A stretch of 64,000 bases of DNA from Rhynochetos jubatus. Its lineage: Eukaryota; Chordata; Aves; Eurypygiformes; Rhynochetidae. Below the pieces are notes generated by a model. The model was not told the origin of the DNA. It did no database searches and was given only the letters and a program-made list of their open reading frames with translations. Location: contig CM050654.1 in the NCBI GenBank assembly GCA_027574665.1, positions 35,979,722 through 36,043,721 of the forward strand, read 5' to 3'. Below are positions 37,054 through 51,100 of the stretch, piece after piece. A program made the translations under genes and the position numbers. Every line of letters starts with the position of its first letter. Positions within the stretch are counted from its first letter, which is position 1.

Positions 37054-37604
37054 TGCGCTGGTTTGAGCTGGGAGTTAATTGTCCTCACAGTAGGTAGTAT
37101 GAGGCTGAGTACTGCTAACACTGTTGTTTTTAATTGGTGCTACAGAGTGTTTCTACCAAGACAAGGACTCTTTCAGTTTCTGATACTGCCCCTGTGTTCC
37201 CACCTTCTTCTCTGCAAGAAGCTGCGAGGGGCCACAGCCAGGACAGCTGACCCAAAGGGATATTTTATGCCATAAAATGTCATGCCCAGTATATAAGCTG
37301 GAGGAGTTGGCTGGGAAACTCCTGCTTGGGGAACAGGCTGGGCATGGATCAGCTGGTGGTAAGCAATTGTATAATTTTGGTTTGCTTCCCTTTTTTTAAT
37401 TACATATTATCATCATCATTGTTAGTAGTAGTTTTCATTACATAGTATAAATATTTTATTTCACTTACTTTGAATTATTCAACTGTTAACCCACAAGTTT
37501 TTTTATATTTTTCCTCTGATTCTCTCCCCCATCCCACTGGGCAAGGGGAAGGTGAGCACATGGTTGTATGGTGCTTCGTTGCTGACTGGGGCTAGACCAC
37601 AACA
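37054..37604 (+). mobile_element. Solo LTR of an avian ERVL-like endogenous retrovirus
   Basis: Marks: start gtttgagctgggagttaatt, the block gccacagccaggacagctga, a TATA box (tatataag, 37290-37297) after cccag, cccacaag, then cccccatccc, and an end close to ctagaccacaaca. The second copy at 57733 shares these blocks. There is no internal gag/pol sequence, so it is a solo LTR; it cannot move on its own. It lies between the convergent genes. Confidence 0.75.
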
Positions 37605-38996
37605 GTTGATTATCTAAGGCAGATGCCTCTGATAAAAGGGATGCAAGAGACAAGGACCAGTTCAGCTGTTGTTTAACTGTCTAGCTTCTTCAAAAGAAAC
37701 TGTGCTAATCACTGAATAACTCATCTTTAACTTCAGCATCCTCCTTGATACTCTTGATTTCTTCCTCTCCTGACACGTTCTCTTCATGAAACTTTAGTGT
37801 GGCCTCTTGTAAAGGCTGCATAAACCTGAAAACCCCTCGCTCAGGCTACTATGATTTGGTATTCAGAACTGCTGAAGAGCTCATTCCTTTAATCATACTC
37901 AGAACACAAACACTGTGTAATGCTTTTCTAGGCAGCTGCCTAAACATATTTGTGCCTCTGCTGGAAAAGTGCAGTTAGCTTCCCTCTCTACAATATGGTG
38001 CTTTCACAACCCCCTCTTCTCTTAAATCTTCAACAGATAAAGCATGTTTAAAACTTTAAGAATTTCTCTCCTAAGGTAACCTAGAAAACTTTGCAGCTTC
38101 TTTTTCAGCGAGGTGAACGTGTAGTCATGTACTTTCAGAAAACAGTGTGATGTACAGTCGTATTTTATGAACTTGCTCCTGCCTCACAGCATTCCAGGAG
38201 TGAGAATGATAAGCATTACAAAAATCACCAGGAGAAACAGAAGTGTTTTTATTTGAAGTAACCGTAAAGAAGCCCCATAAACAGTCTGAAAGAACAGCAT
38301 CTCTGCAGTTGTGTTAAGGAGCAAATACCTGTAACATCTGCTAGAACTACCTTTTGATGAGATAATTGTTTCTCTCATCAATATTTGTCCCCTGTAATGA
38401 ATAGGTTTTTACAACAAACTGGTTTAAGTAAAATCAGATTAACAGACATCTTAATTCTAAATGCCAAGGTCTTGCAAGTCAGGCCCTGTGCCAAAGCTGG
38501 CCTTTCATGGCTGCTGAGAGCATGCCCAAGGCTGCTCTGAATATGTTTGGTGGGTGTGAGATAGTTTTAGAAGAGACATATTACTCACAGCCTGTGACCT
38601 TCATTATGACAAAATTATCATGAGTATCTCCTCCAGTAATTTTGATACATGAACAAAGAAAAGAATTTAAGCTAAGCTACCTCCTGGGTCCCTCATGGCC
38701 CCAGTACAACTGAACCCTGTAAGACTAAGGGAAATTTCAACAGAACTTCCTCAAATTCTTGCAACTGTGACTACACTGTAGTAGGAAATCGGAAGTGCTT
38801 CAAAATTGCATGAAGGTTATGCACAGAAATTTACCTTTAAACCACAGGGTCATAAAAATATAACCATGATCAAGTACACTCACCTACAGCCCTCTGACAG
38901 TCAGCATAATAAGTGATTTCTTGGGTTTAATTCCATATGTTCTTCCTTCTAGCAACAGCATGATAGACTGGTTTAGGAGTTCTAATGTAACTGGAG
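37605..38996. other. Intergenic / ZRANB3 3' UTR side
   Basis: 1.4 kb without a coding frame. The part next to 38996 is the ZRANB3 3' UTR; its end is not fixed. Confidence 0.6.
38248..38253 (-). terminator. Candidate ZRANB3 polyadenylation signal (minus strand)
   Basis: tttatt on the plus strand reads AATAAA on the gene strand, about 0.74 kb past the stop. A nearer ATTAAA variant lies at 38926-38931. Confidence 0.3.
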
Positions 38997-39107
38997 CTAT
39001 TTTGTGTTTTCCATCTTCACCAAGAACTGCGTGATATCGCATCCGTACTTTGTAGCTAAAGAACGTCTCTTCATCTGGCTCCTTTCCTTGGCCTGTTGCG
39101 CAGTTCT
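38997..39107 (-). CDS. ZRANB3: ZRANB3 terminal coding exon
   Basis: [20 protein letters not shown], then [16 protein letters not shown] and TAG. Human ends at TRFLVKK; the APIM first residue is Gln here and the tail is longer. Confidence 0.96.
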   Translation of the reverse strand, partial: RTAQQAKERSQMKRRSLATKYGCDITQFLVKMENTK

Positions 39108-42100
39108 CTGCAAAAGAGAGACAGGTCTGCTCAGTAAGTATTCTTCCTGGGCAACAGCGTGCTCGACAGAAAGCGTTAGCCCATGGTTCAACTGCAGTCT
39201 AGTTTTGCAGTAGCCAACTTAATAATAAAATGCAAGTTCTTATGAAGATAAGATTTTTCCCAAATCCTGAGAAAACTTGTAACAGTTGAATGCTTCCTTT
39301 CATCTTCAGTGTGTGGGACCGAGAGGCTGGGAGCACTGGGCTGAGGAGGATCCCAATTACAGTCAACCACTGCTGAAAGGAGAGGTGGGAGTCTGGCCCA
39401 GGGCAGCCCCAGGAGGGCCACCCCCTGGGAGTCCAGGGTCAGGCTACATTACCTCTGGGGGTGTCTGCACCCCAAATACTTTCATAATGGGGCAAGTACG
39501 CCCCTGGTGCGCATTCCACGACACTTCCCTGCCAGAGGGCCAGGATTGCTGACCCTGCCATACTGACCTCTCTGTGGCAGACCGTACACAGAGTTTGAAG
39601 GTTTTCCAGGGAGCACTGGCCGCCTCCGCTGTAAACAGGCTTGATGTGGTCTGCCTGCCAGAACTGGCCTTCCGTTGGGTTTGTTATAATTTCATTCAGC
39701 TGCAGTAAACAAAGGACACAGCACTGGAAGCGTTAGACATTCCTTCTCAGCTATGTGTATATTCTACCCTAAGCACAGGAACATAATTCAGGGAAGGAGC
39801 TATTTATAGTTTTAATTGAGAGAGAGACTTTTGCTACTTCCACTAGCCAAGCAAACAACTGTAGGTGTAGTTGGTGTAGTCCCTGCTGCAGCACAGCAGA
39901 TTGTGAAAAGACAGCAATGAAAGGTTCCATTTTCTCGATTGGTACAGTAAGTTATCTTCAATGTCATTTTATCATCAAGTGCCGATATTAAAAGTGAATA
40001 CACACATGTAAAAATGTGCTTAGAGAAGGGGACTCTAACAAGGTATTTGGCAACTCGGTTTTTGATAGAGACAGTGGGAATGGTAGTAAGAAGCACTGAG
40101 AAATGTTAGGTGATAAAGCCCTGTGTCAGCTTGCAGAAGGGACAAACACCAGGCAGCATTGTGTGCCCTTAGCAGGTCCTAAGAAACCCTCACTCACGCA
40201 GCTTCTCAGTCTCTTGGATGTGCATCACGTTATTTTAAAAAGCCGTAAGCACCAAAGGTGATCTGACACATGCAACAAGTGGCAGTAAATGACTTTCTTC
40301 TACAAGTTGCAGTGGGTGGCTGCAAAATTTAAACAATTCAGAACCAGTAACTTCTAAAGCAGAATTTCAACTTTGCAGCAGAAATAGCATTTTAGTTTCT
40401 GACTAGAAACCCCACTTTACATAGGAAGGTTCTCCCTGCCTGCTCCACTGCATTCAAGTGAGAGAAGAAGCAATCACAACATCTTATTCTGTTGTTGGTG
40501 CTCGGTTAACCTTCAATCTTCAACCTGGAAGAACATCATTTTGGATTTCTCTGAACTACCTGCTAGAGGAATACACAGGTCAGCTGTTACTGCTTAAAAC
40601 CCAGTGCTATTACCTGCGCGAGTGGAAGGCAAGACATCCAAGAACTCTCCAGGAGCTTCTTGCGCTGACTCTTGGGCGCATCTCTGACGCTGAGATAAAG
40701 CTCCTGGGCGTTTTGATTGCAAAACTGGCAAACACCATGTTCAATTTCAAACACTTTAGTCCTAAGGTAGGTCTGACTGGAGCGAATCAAGAAGTCCTCA
40801 TGGCAGGCATGAGAGCAGAACCGCGTGTCCCAGGCCCGGGCCTGGCAGCCTGGGTCAAGCTGAACTGTCGCCTGTTGACAGCTCAGGCAGAGTGGGTTCC
40901 CGTGGCTGTCCAAGGCTTGCAAATAGCCTTTGGATAGGGAGGAGCCCTCCGCCTCACTCTGCTCTGACTCATGAACAGATGGACCTTCTCTGTTTTCTGA
41001 AACCAACCTGTTTGCAGACAACAAAGTGCAGCTGTTAATAAAGGAGATCTTCAGCAGATAATGCAGTAGGGTTTTATGCACTGTGAATTTCCTTTAGATC
41101 TCTCTGATGCCCCAAAATACTATTTCAACTGAAATTGGTATCTTGCTCAGACTGATACCTGCACAGTGCAATCTTCTACTTGGGTTATATTTCCATTTAA
41201 ACAAAATTTGACAATATAACAGATTTTTCTTTTGCATGCCTTGCTATATTTACACATGTACATTGAATTAATAGCTGAAATAAAGCTGTATTTATAAAGA
41301 AGCCGTAATTTCTATCAGACATGTACACACATAAATGTAAAATGTTTCAGCCCCTTTACCAGAAGAGTCAAAGGAAACATCCGGGGTTCTCTACACAAGT
41401 TGCACAGCACCTGGCAGTCTCCTACTCCAAACACTGCTTACCTCCAGGCAGCATACACACTGCTTGTTTCATAAAATTTTTTAAAAGGGCATTTTCAGTC
41501 TAGAATTTTCACGTTCTTTTCGCCCTCTTCCTAAATTTTGAGGCAGAAGAGAGGAAAATTTGCTCTCCCCAATTTGCTGTTGACCTCACAAGCAGGCCGG
41601 AGCTAACGTTCTGTTTCCCTTAACCAAATCCTGTAACTGTTTTCTTGTTTCATTTTAAGCAGACTCAGTTCATTAGCAGCTGTATCAGCCGACAGCAGAT
41701 GCAAACTCTCAGAAGAATGAAACAGCTCATTATCACTACAGCAAGTTTATGTAAACCCTGTGCTTCAGCAAGTTAAACACTCATAGCAAATAAATTTTGC
41801 TACCTTAAGAAGTCTGGGGAGAAGCAGCTTAATCACCTTATTGCATTAATAAACTTACTTTGTGGAATGACCCGATTGCTCTATGGAAGTGTTTTCATTC
41901 TTCAGACAAAGGCCACTTCCTTTGGAGACCAGGCGAACACTGCCCCCGCTGCTGCTGGCTTTCCTGAGCGAGGCTGCTGCCACATCCTCCTTGGTCACGT
42001 ACCTGAAGGGATTCAAAATGCTGTCAGGCTGCACAGGGAACCACCTCCCTCGAAGAACATTCACTCTCAGCTGCAGCAAGAGTGGTACGGCATCTTCTCT

Positions 42101-45100
42101 TAAAACAGTGAGAAATGAAAGGTGGGGAAAACATACCTCACCATAATAGTTCCATGTTACAGAGCATTTTCTAAGACCAGATTCTGCTCTAACCAAACAG
42201 GTAAGTTGTTTTGCAAATAGCAATGTGAAAATGAAAGCAATTTGATATTGCCTGACCATGAAATCGGCCAGCCGTTCTGCTTCAGTCGCGTGAAGTCTCA
42301 CTGGTACTCTAGCTCATACAGGCAGCTGTACGAGCTCTGGAGGACTCCTTGCTCCGTTGGTCATGTTTGAACTCACTTTAACGTGAAAACGTACAAAACA
42401 TCACTGCTGCTAAAACTCTAAAATCCCTTTACCCTGATCATTCTTCCAAAACCCACTATTCGGACAACTCCGAAGTACACTGCTCTGTGCTATGCAAATG
42501 CCAAGCCCTTGAGAACACCTTAGCAGACGCTGTGGGTTCCACTGGATTTTCTGATATGGCTCGCTGTTAGAGCTTTCCTCCTTTCATGGAAGGAAGCAAT
42601 CAGGCAACAGGTTAAGAAACACACACTACCTGCTGCTTCTTCCTTGTATTACTGGAATTATGAACTCTACTTATTTATTGACTTGAATTCTTACCTACAG
42701 CCAAAACAGTCGCCCTGGAGAATTTAACAGTACAGACTGAGAGGAATAAAAAGGCTTTAGATTGTTTGCAGCAGCACCTTGGTGAGTGAACCTGTATGTA
42801 TGAGAAGTTTTGTGGAGAGAAATGGCAACCCTGAGGCTGCAACTGTCTGTCAGGGAAGATAGTGTATGAGAAAGAGGACAGAAACTAGAAAAAAAAAAAG
42901 GCAAATCTGCATTTTAAGAAGGATTAAACACTAGCCCTTTTCAGTGACACCCAGCAAGGAAAACAATAGTTTCGAGAAATGTCATCCACAGAGAACAGAA
43001 TGGCTTAAATAAAAGTGACTCTTAGAAGGGGTTGGAGTAGGCTGTGAATATGAATAAAGCATTATATCATTGATGGCACCCAGTGATTATTCCTGCTTCC
43101 AGGTGGGGAAAACAAGAAGATTCCTTGACCTTACTTCAGAGTCCGAGGTCATGATTTTTCCTCAAAAATCTCCAGCAGGTTCCAGATGTTTAAATAAGCA
43201 GCATGGCAAAGCCAGAACAGCTGCTGAACGCAGAACAGGGAAACAGATGCTTCTATTCCAACCAGATTACTGCCGTGCTCATTGCCTACGTTTGTGTCTA
43301 TGTGACACGCAATCATGAAAACACCAGTTCAGTGTCTCAGCATCACTCCACTCAGAGTTCTATTAAATACGTCAAACCTCCTGCAGCAATTGGTAAGAGG
43401 AAGAAAAATGAAACACCACATACCTTTTTGTGCTGCTGACCACTGACTGCTTTTTAGACAACTCCTCCGCGGCATGAATAGGACTACAAAATATCTGACC
43501 GCTTTTCCTGACAGTCTTCTGTTTCATCGCCGTTAGGTGAGTCCATTCTTTCACAAACCTCAGTATCTGGTAGAAAGAGTGCTGTTGTCAGTGGCATGCA
43601 GGCACTGCACCGAACTAGTTCACTACAGTGAAGGAGTGCAGTGAGTTACTGCATTCATAACTGCATGAAAACAGCTGGTATCATGAGAAACAAGTCATTG
43701 TTCATCCAAGCTGCAACTCCCACCCGCACTGACTGACAAACTCTGACAGCTTTGGCACAGTCTAAAATAACGGTGATGCTATGACAGGTGTGTTGAACCA
43801 GAAAGTAGAAAATCAGGCCAGAAATGGCCTTTACTAATCTAAGGTGGGGCGACAGGAGAAAGGTTTTTTGATAAAGAACTTGGGTAAACCTTTCTCATGT
43901 AAGCATGGGAAACAGAGACATGCAAGAGTTCTCACAGCGGCCGTTCTCCCTGTCACCGCAGGCCTCTCAGAAAGGGAAAGTTCACTCCCCATACTTGAGT
44001 GGCATTAACAATTGGGTTTATGGACAACCTTCCTTCTTTCTTCCAGCCTTCTGATACATGCTTAACACTGGGTTAACAGTCTGTGGTAAACAGCCCTAAT
44101 GTCAGTGTGGAGGGCTGAGCTGCCGGTGAAGCAGGAGGTGCTCAGTTCAAGCAGGGTGTTAGTCCATTTCTCATAGAAGGTTTTAAATTTTTTTTTTTTT
44201 TATTTAAAAATTTAAAAATTTTAACAGAATCACTGACACATTGGCATTGAGATTATTATATTCCTTTACAATAATACAGTGTCAGAAAATGAAAGTTACT
44301 ATAGTAAATTAGCGATTAATCACACTAGAAATCAGATCACCGAATTCTCTTAATTACACGTCTGGTTTTACAGCAATACTGCCATTCTCTTTCCTGGGGC
44401 ATCCATGCAGCACACAAAGATCTGACTAGCGAGTGGAGACATACTCTACCATCAAAATATTCCAAGGGCAAGAGTTTTGAGCAGTTTAACCTGCAATTCA
44501 TCATCTTTCACAGTAATCTCAAGCTGACACAACCACTGGATCACAAGGAAAAACTGATGAACTGTTTAACGAAGTATTCCAGAAAGGAAATTGAGAACAT
44601 GACATAATACTAATCACCTTCCCTTATTTTGCATTTGGAATTTGAAGGTTTAGTAGAATAAAGAGGGTTAGAATTTAATTCCTGGTACTGAATCTAGTGG
44701 GTTTTTACATGCCAGGAAGCCACAAAAAAAAAAAAAAAATCCCCAGCACTTTGATGCTGTAAACTGACAGGACTGGTACTGTGAATTGATTTCCTTAATA
44801 ACTATAAACACAGGACAGCGAGGAAGTGAAGGAAAAACCGTTCCTACAGAGGAATTTAGAATTTACATATAACATGGCTGCTTGCTCTAGGATGTGTGTA
44901 GGGGAAAAACTATTTCATCCCACCCTCATCTCTACAACAGGAAATGAATGGGAGTAACAATATGACAACTGAACAGTGACTTGAGTTGTGGGGCTGAGGG
45001 TTTTTTTTCCCCCATTCCATTTTTCCACTCTTTTCCTCACTGCCTACCTATAGCAGACAGTATCATGCTGTTTCTGAACATGGACTATGGGAAGAATAAT

Positions 45101-48100
45101 TAAATTGTGCAGCAGGGACTTCATTGGGACTTCAGCTTTATCCAGGAACAAATGTCCACTCTTCAAGATTACGACATGGCAATGACTTTGTCTCTTGGAG
45201 TATTTTTTAGATGGCAAATGTCAAAGCGTACAGGCGAGTCTCACTTCCTCAGAGTTGGAGCAGGAAGAAAGTGGTCAATGAAACGGCAGGATATAATGGA
45301 AACAGAAACAAGAAAGTATTTTCTTGACTCCTCTCAGGAGCATTTACTAATACTCCTAATCTAGAGGAGAAGGCTGAGGAAGTTCCATAAAGGTGGTGTC
45401 ACCCCTGCCCACAAACACAGGATTCTTAACTCGTCTTTTCAGTCTTGAAATCCTTGGGCAACATTTGTGTTACCCACTCATTAGCTGCTTCACAAAACTG
45501 TTGGTTGAATCAGTCAGGTATCTGTCTTACAGATTTAAGTTCCATCCTTGCTAGAAAAGCTACCAAAAAGAATAATTTTTGTTGCTACACAATAGCATCT
45601 GATTTTCTAAATTATTTTTTAAACGGAGAAGAGAGTTAAGAAAACCATGTCAAGCAGATAATATTGCACATCCAATTTGAGTTCTGTATTTCCCCACTTG
45701 AGTACTTCGGTTGGCAGTGTTAATGTTCTCCTCAAGCGCCATTCTGAATGTGATCTTTATTAGTGAATTAACGGAAGCTACATGCCTCCGTGGAGTTCTG
45801 CCCTTCACCGCTCCGCACGATGTTAGCGGACCAAAGGAAGAAATGAGGGTGGAGGCCTGCTCAGACCTGCAGCTCTGATACAACCTAGCACATTCATATT
45901 CATAACGTGCCCGGTTTAATTCATAACCTTTAAGATGCGATTTTGTTGACTGAGGAATGTTAGTTACTAATCCCATAAATGAGAAATTAAATGACACCTG
46001 GTTGATTCCATCTACTGAAATGTTAACAGGAGGCATGGTAATTTGCCAAAGTAACAGATTGCATAATTAATATTCATATCAACAGTTATAAGATCTGCTT
46101 GCATTGATGAAACTGTGCCTAGATCCCAAGGCCTGGAAGTGTTCTGCAGTTATTAAAAAACAGTAAGTCAAAGCACTCCATATTAAATATTATATTGGTG
46201 CGCCAGTAGAATTTCTTCTCACCAGTGAACGATTCCGTTTATGCTGGAAAGTCTCTGGTAAATCCTCCCAGTTATCCAGCTGTATGTCCAGTGGAATGAA
46301 ATTATGATTCAGTGGTTCACCATCCTAGACAAGCAAACAGTTTCTTTTACAGATGCAATGTACCACAGTCATACAGTGTACATTTTACGTATCTTAAACA
46401 AGTTTTCAGATACAAGAGGACACTCTTGTTGACTTTTTCCCCAGTTGTATCAGTTAGCCTAATAAAACATCTTATCTCACAGACCTGCCCTCAGTTATCT
46501 GTGATGCTTTGCAGTTGCACCTGAATACACTGACTGATTCAGTAGCTTTGAAGAAATCTCCTCAGTCAACTTTTCCATCCCTTAACAAAAGGAATTGGAA
46601 AGTCCTGATTCTCTCTTGAAAAATGACCTGGAAAATGACCAACTGCTAGTTTGTGTACTCCCATTACGAATGCAGATTAATCTGTTTGATTCAGGAACTT
46701 ACTGACTTATACACAGCACCAATGTCTGGCTTTCTGAAAACATGGTGACATTATTTTATTTACTTAATCTGTCCAGATTCACTGTCATTTTCATTTCCAC
46801 TTTGAACGTTCTTCTATTAAAAATATTTTGTGATAAGACACTATAATAAAATCAAGGAAACTTAAATAACCACGACTTGCATTTCTAACAGATGATCTGA
46901 CCATACATCTAATGTATTCGCCCCATTTTCTAAGCTAAGTGTTACAAGTTAGATAGCTAAGGGAATTAATTCCACTGACAAAAAGAACTAGAATGATAAA
47001 CTACCTAATTTTTTATACATATTAGCTAATACAAAAGTACTGCTCTTTTTATATAAAAAGTATACATACAGCGTTTTACTTTGCCCTTTTAAAATGATTA
47101 TAAACATGCATATTTCAGGTTTACCTTTGTATAGAGGTGAATTCTATCAGTATTTCTGCTTGCACAAAACATAAGCCCATTGTATATGGGAAAAGTGTCT
47201 GATTTATCTCCATCTCCTATAGAAAGAAACAACGCTGACATTAGAAAGCTTTCCTCATTTGTGTCATTCAATCTACTCAGACATTAAAAATAATATTGTA
47301 TGTGTTTTTAAGAAGTTATTGTGAAATTCCCCAATTTGGTGTACATGCAAACACATTTTTGTATGAACAACGTAGATTTTTTTTTTCCCTTCAGCTGTTC
47401 AGCCATCGTGAAACAAAACCCAGGAGAATACACACCACATAAGGATTGTGCATGTAATTCCAGAACACCACAGTAAGACACACAGTTCAAGCAGCAAACC
47501 ATTAGGGCAGTTGTCTCTTTCTTTCTCCTGAATTACCTATCATCTGTTTGGCCTGTGGCTGACCTGAACACAAGCACATGCCACCATACGTTTCAATAAA
47601 ACCACACAGGTTCACAGCTGCTAGTTTAACATGGTTCTTATGTCAGCCAAACCTGTTGCTTCAGCAGTTGTATGGAGAGGCTTGGGTTATCCATCATCAA
47701 AATTCAATAAACACTCCAGGCTAACACCAGAAAACCATGTGCTAGTGGATGTACTACTACTGTCTCTCTTGCAAATGTGTAGGGTTTTAGTTAAAAGTTG
47801 TTTTTCATGCCAGAGGCATTTAATACAGTTTTACAAGAGAATATAATCTGTTTTTCACAGGAGTCCCACTGTACCTTCTCCACACTGTTTTTCCCTTTCT
47901 TCATTTTCCATTTCAACAGTTTCCCGTTTGCCGATTTCAACAGATTGCTGGGTCACTGTCTCGCCAAAATCTTTTCTGTCCTCAGCATTGCACTTTGCTC
48001 TATCTTCATTTCTTCTGGAGTCCTTTGACACATCTTCCCCAGTCTGAGAATTTCTCTCAACTATAAATTAACAAAAACCCAAGAAAAGCGATTATTTATG

Positions 48101-51100
48101 CTACCCGATAAAACATGAAGCTCATCAATACACATCTGGAGACAGGACTATGTAACTGAAACACAAAGAAATTGCATTTCATTCTCTAATATTACTATGC
48201 TGCGACCACTTGGGAAACCTTTAGTATTAGGAGAATAAACACATGGAACAAAGTTTTCCATTTATGTAATGTCATGCACCCATCTTAAGTCCAAATATGC
48301 ACAATAAATGATGCAGTTAGCAATTCTATGCTGTATACAGTAACTCTGTATACCATAAACACAGAGTAGTTTCCCAGGCACTGACCTACACCTGTGGAGT
48401 TCAGAAGTTGTCCTGACTTGAACAAGCACAGAGCCTTAAATAAAGTAAAAGAAACCTTGCTCCTTTTGCAACAGAAATGGCAGAAATAGTTATAAAAATA
48501 TTAGTTATAAATTTACTAAATTTATTACATTTCCAGATAGATTAAATAAATTTAGTAAGAGACATCGACTCTGACCTGCTGGAGCAAGAAATGCTGTATT
48601 TTCCAGGTAATGTCTCTCATGACAAATACACAATACCCACGTTAATAAAACATCTACACCACATCATTTACTCTTGACAAGTAGAGAATAAGTTTGCCAT
48701 TTAACTGGATTCAGAATAATCATAACCCTCAAGGAAAAGGAGAGCTACATTTGCTGCAAAGAAAACTGAGTATACTTCCTCACTGAACTGATACCCTGTT
48801 AAGATTTATCTGAAGGTTCCATTTGTTTCAAGTTAGAATAATGTCAACGATCCTTCAGGAAAGCAAAATTAAGAAGGATCATTTAACAGGTTTCTGTTCA
48901 GGTAAGACACCATTCTTCACACTTTGCCTGGATTTGTATACATTCAGAAATATTGTGTTTTCTGAAACTAATCACAACTGAAACAACAAAATGCCTCCTC
49001 TTCTCCGCAGCAGAGGTCACTTACCGGTACTGCTTTGAGGGCTATTGCACATTTCACAGTAAGGGAGCAATTCATTGTTACTGTAAGTGCAAACACTACA
49101 GTGCCAGACTTGATTTAAAGCTGAACTTTTGCTTGAAGTATTTAAACCACAAGGAAGGACTTTGTTGTTTTTTTCTGAAAACAAAGAGGGCTCTTTTCCT
49201 GTCAAAGATATCTTCTTTTTCTTACTGGAGCTGACTGGAGTAGATCCACTTAAGCTTCTTGCTCTTTTAGATTCAGGTTCACAGGTACTTTCGTGGCAAG
49301 TTGTATCCATATCACTCACTCTTGTGGAATCCAGGTTTTCATTGCTTTTCTCTGCATCCTTTTCTTTTGTAACTTCAGAAGATTCCAAATCATTATGTAA
49401 TGATTCATTACCTGAAAATATTTTGCGTTTCTTCTCAGTGGAGGATTTTGGGGAAAAGAATGAACGTATGTCATGCTGTCTTTCTTTTTCAAACTAGAAA
49501 AAGGGAAAAAATAGGAAATTCCCACTTATAATTACTGCATCAGAAGCTGTTACAATTATAATTTTTCTCCATCAATATTACTCCTTAATACAAGAAGCTA
49601 TTTTTAACTGGAGATGGAAACAAAAAGTTATCTTCCTTTAAGAACAAATAGCAAGTAGAAAAAGCAATTTAACATTCCTCTTCTGTTTTGTAAAAAACAT
49701 TTTCAGTATCATGAAAATTCTGAGATAGCACTATCAGAAACCAAATACACAGAACTGGTATGCTTTGTGCCTTTTTTTGATGATTCCTATTACAAGGAAA
49801 GGCTTTTACACTTTGCTTTTAAAACAACAGCCAATTGAATTCAGTACAGTTAATAAAGTTGTAATTTAAACAGAAATCACTTGGTCTTATCTGACCCTGA
49901 TGGTGGATCAGTTACCTAAACATAAGAACCCACTGGAAGCTTGTAGATGATATTTATACTTCCCCAACTTCACCTAACTTTTGAAATTGAGTTTGCATTA
50001 CTTTTTCCTACTTATTTAGTGTTTCTCCATTCATAAAGTCTGCAGCAGCTTAAGTGAACAATGGTTGTAATATTTTTAATGGAAAAGACAGACAAGTTTT
50101 GAGGCTTACATGTGTAAATAAAAGTTCATTTTGGGGATCTTCTAGACTTTCATTTGGGGTCCAGGTCTCGGCAAAACTCAAGAAGTCCCATTTCTCCTTA
50201 TCACCTTCTTCAGCCTGCATTTTCTCTTTCTTGCCATTCAAGGTGCTGCCTGTAACTTTGGCCTGCAGAAAGAAGACTGGCACAAAGTTTCTAAGGAACT
50301 CACATCTTGGAACAGATTTATTTACTATATTCACTCAATTTGCTTCCCTTGCAAACTTATTTCAGCATTTGTAAAGTAAGAAATTCTACAGTAATTCAAA
50401 AGAGCTTCATTAATTAAAACTATTCCTCCTCCAGCAGCCGTCTGCAAGAATAACAATAAGCAATGTATTTAACACAGTACAACTTGTGAAAAGGGGCATA
50501 CAAAACGCCAGTGCTTACTGCAGTGAAAGAACATTGTGTACATCTCTTACAGTCCTAACGCATTTTGCTCGGCCCGTAGAGACAAACAAAGGCAGAATTA
50601 ACTGAAAGGAGAAGCTTCATGACAGAAGTGTAAGGTAAATTGCTGGCAAATTACTGAGACCCATCTGCACCATGTTTAAGGACAGTGATAATGTACTGGA
50701 CTGAGATTTTTTTCAGAGGTACCTACAGGAATCGGAATACAGAACTTACATTCTTTATTTGACTTTCAGTTGGGGAATGAAGTTGTGAGTAGTTTTCAGC
50801 AGGAGAGGAATATATTGGCAAAAAAAGAGTTATTGGTTCTCAATACGGTAACTGTACAGACACAAACAACTGAACTGCTACAGTATGGGGTATCAAATGC
50901 AGGAACAACCCTAAGTCGGCATTTGCATCAGAGTAAGTCCTGTGTAACCACCATCTCAAACGATTCTACAACTAGAGTTTAAGTGGCAGTTCTTTTCACG
51001 CTGACACTTCTGAAAGTGTCAGAAAACAAGAGCTGACAGAACACTAACACACCTCAGTTATCAAAACAAGACACTAATGAATGCTATCAACGGCTACAAA

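Noticed and set aside
40458-40937. Plus-strand 159-residue frame
   Set aside because: Antisense shadow of the ZRANB3 exon 40614-41007.
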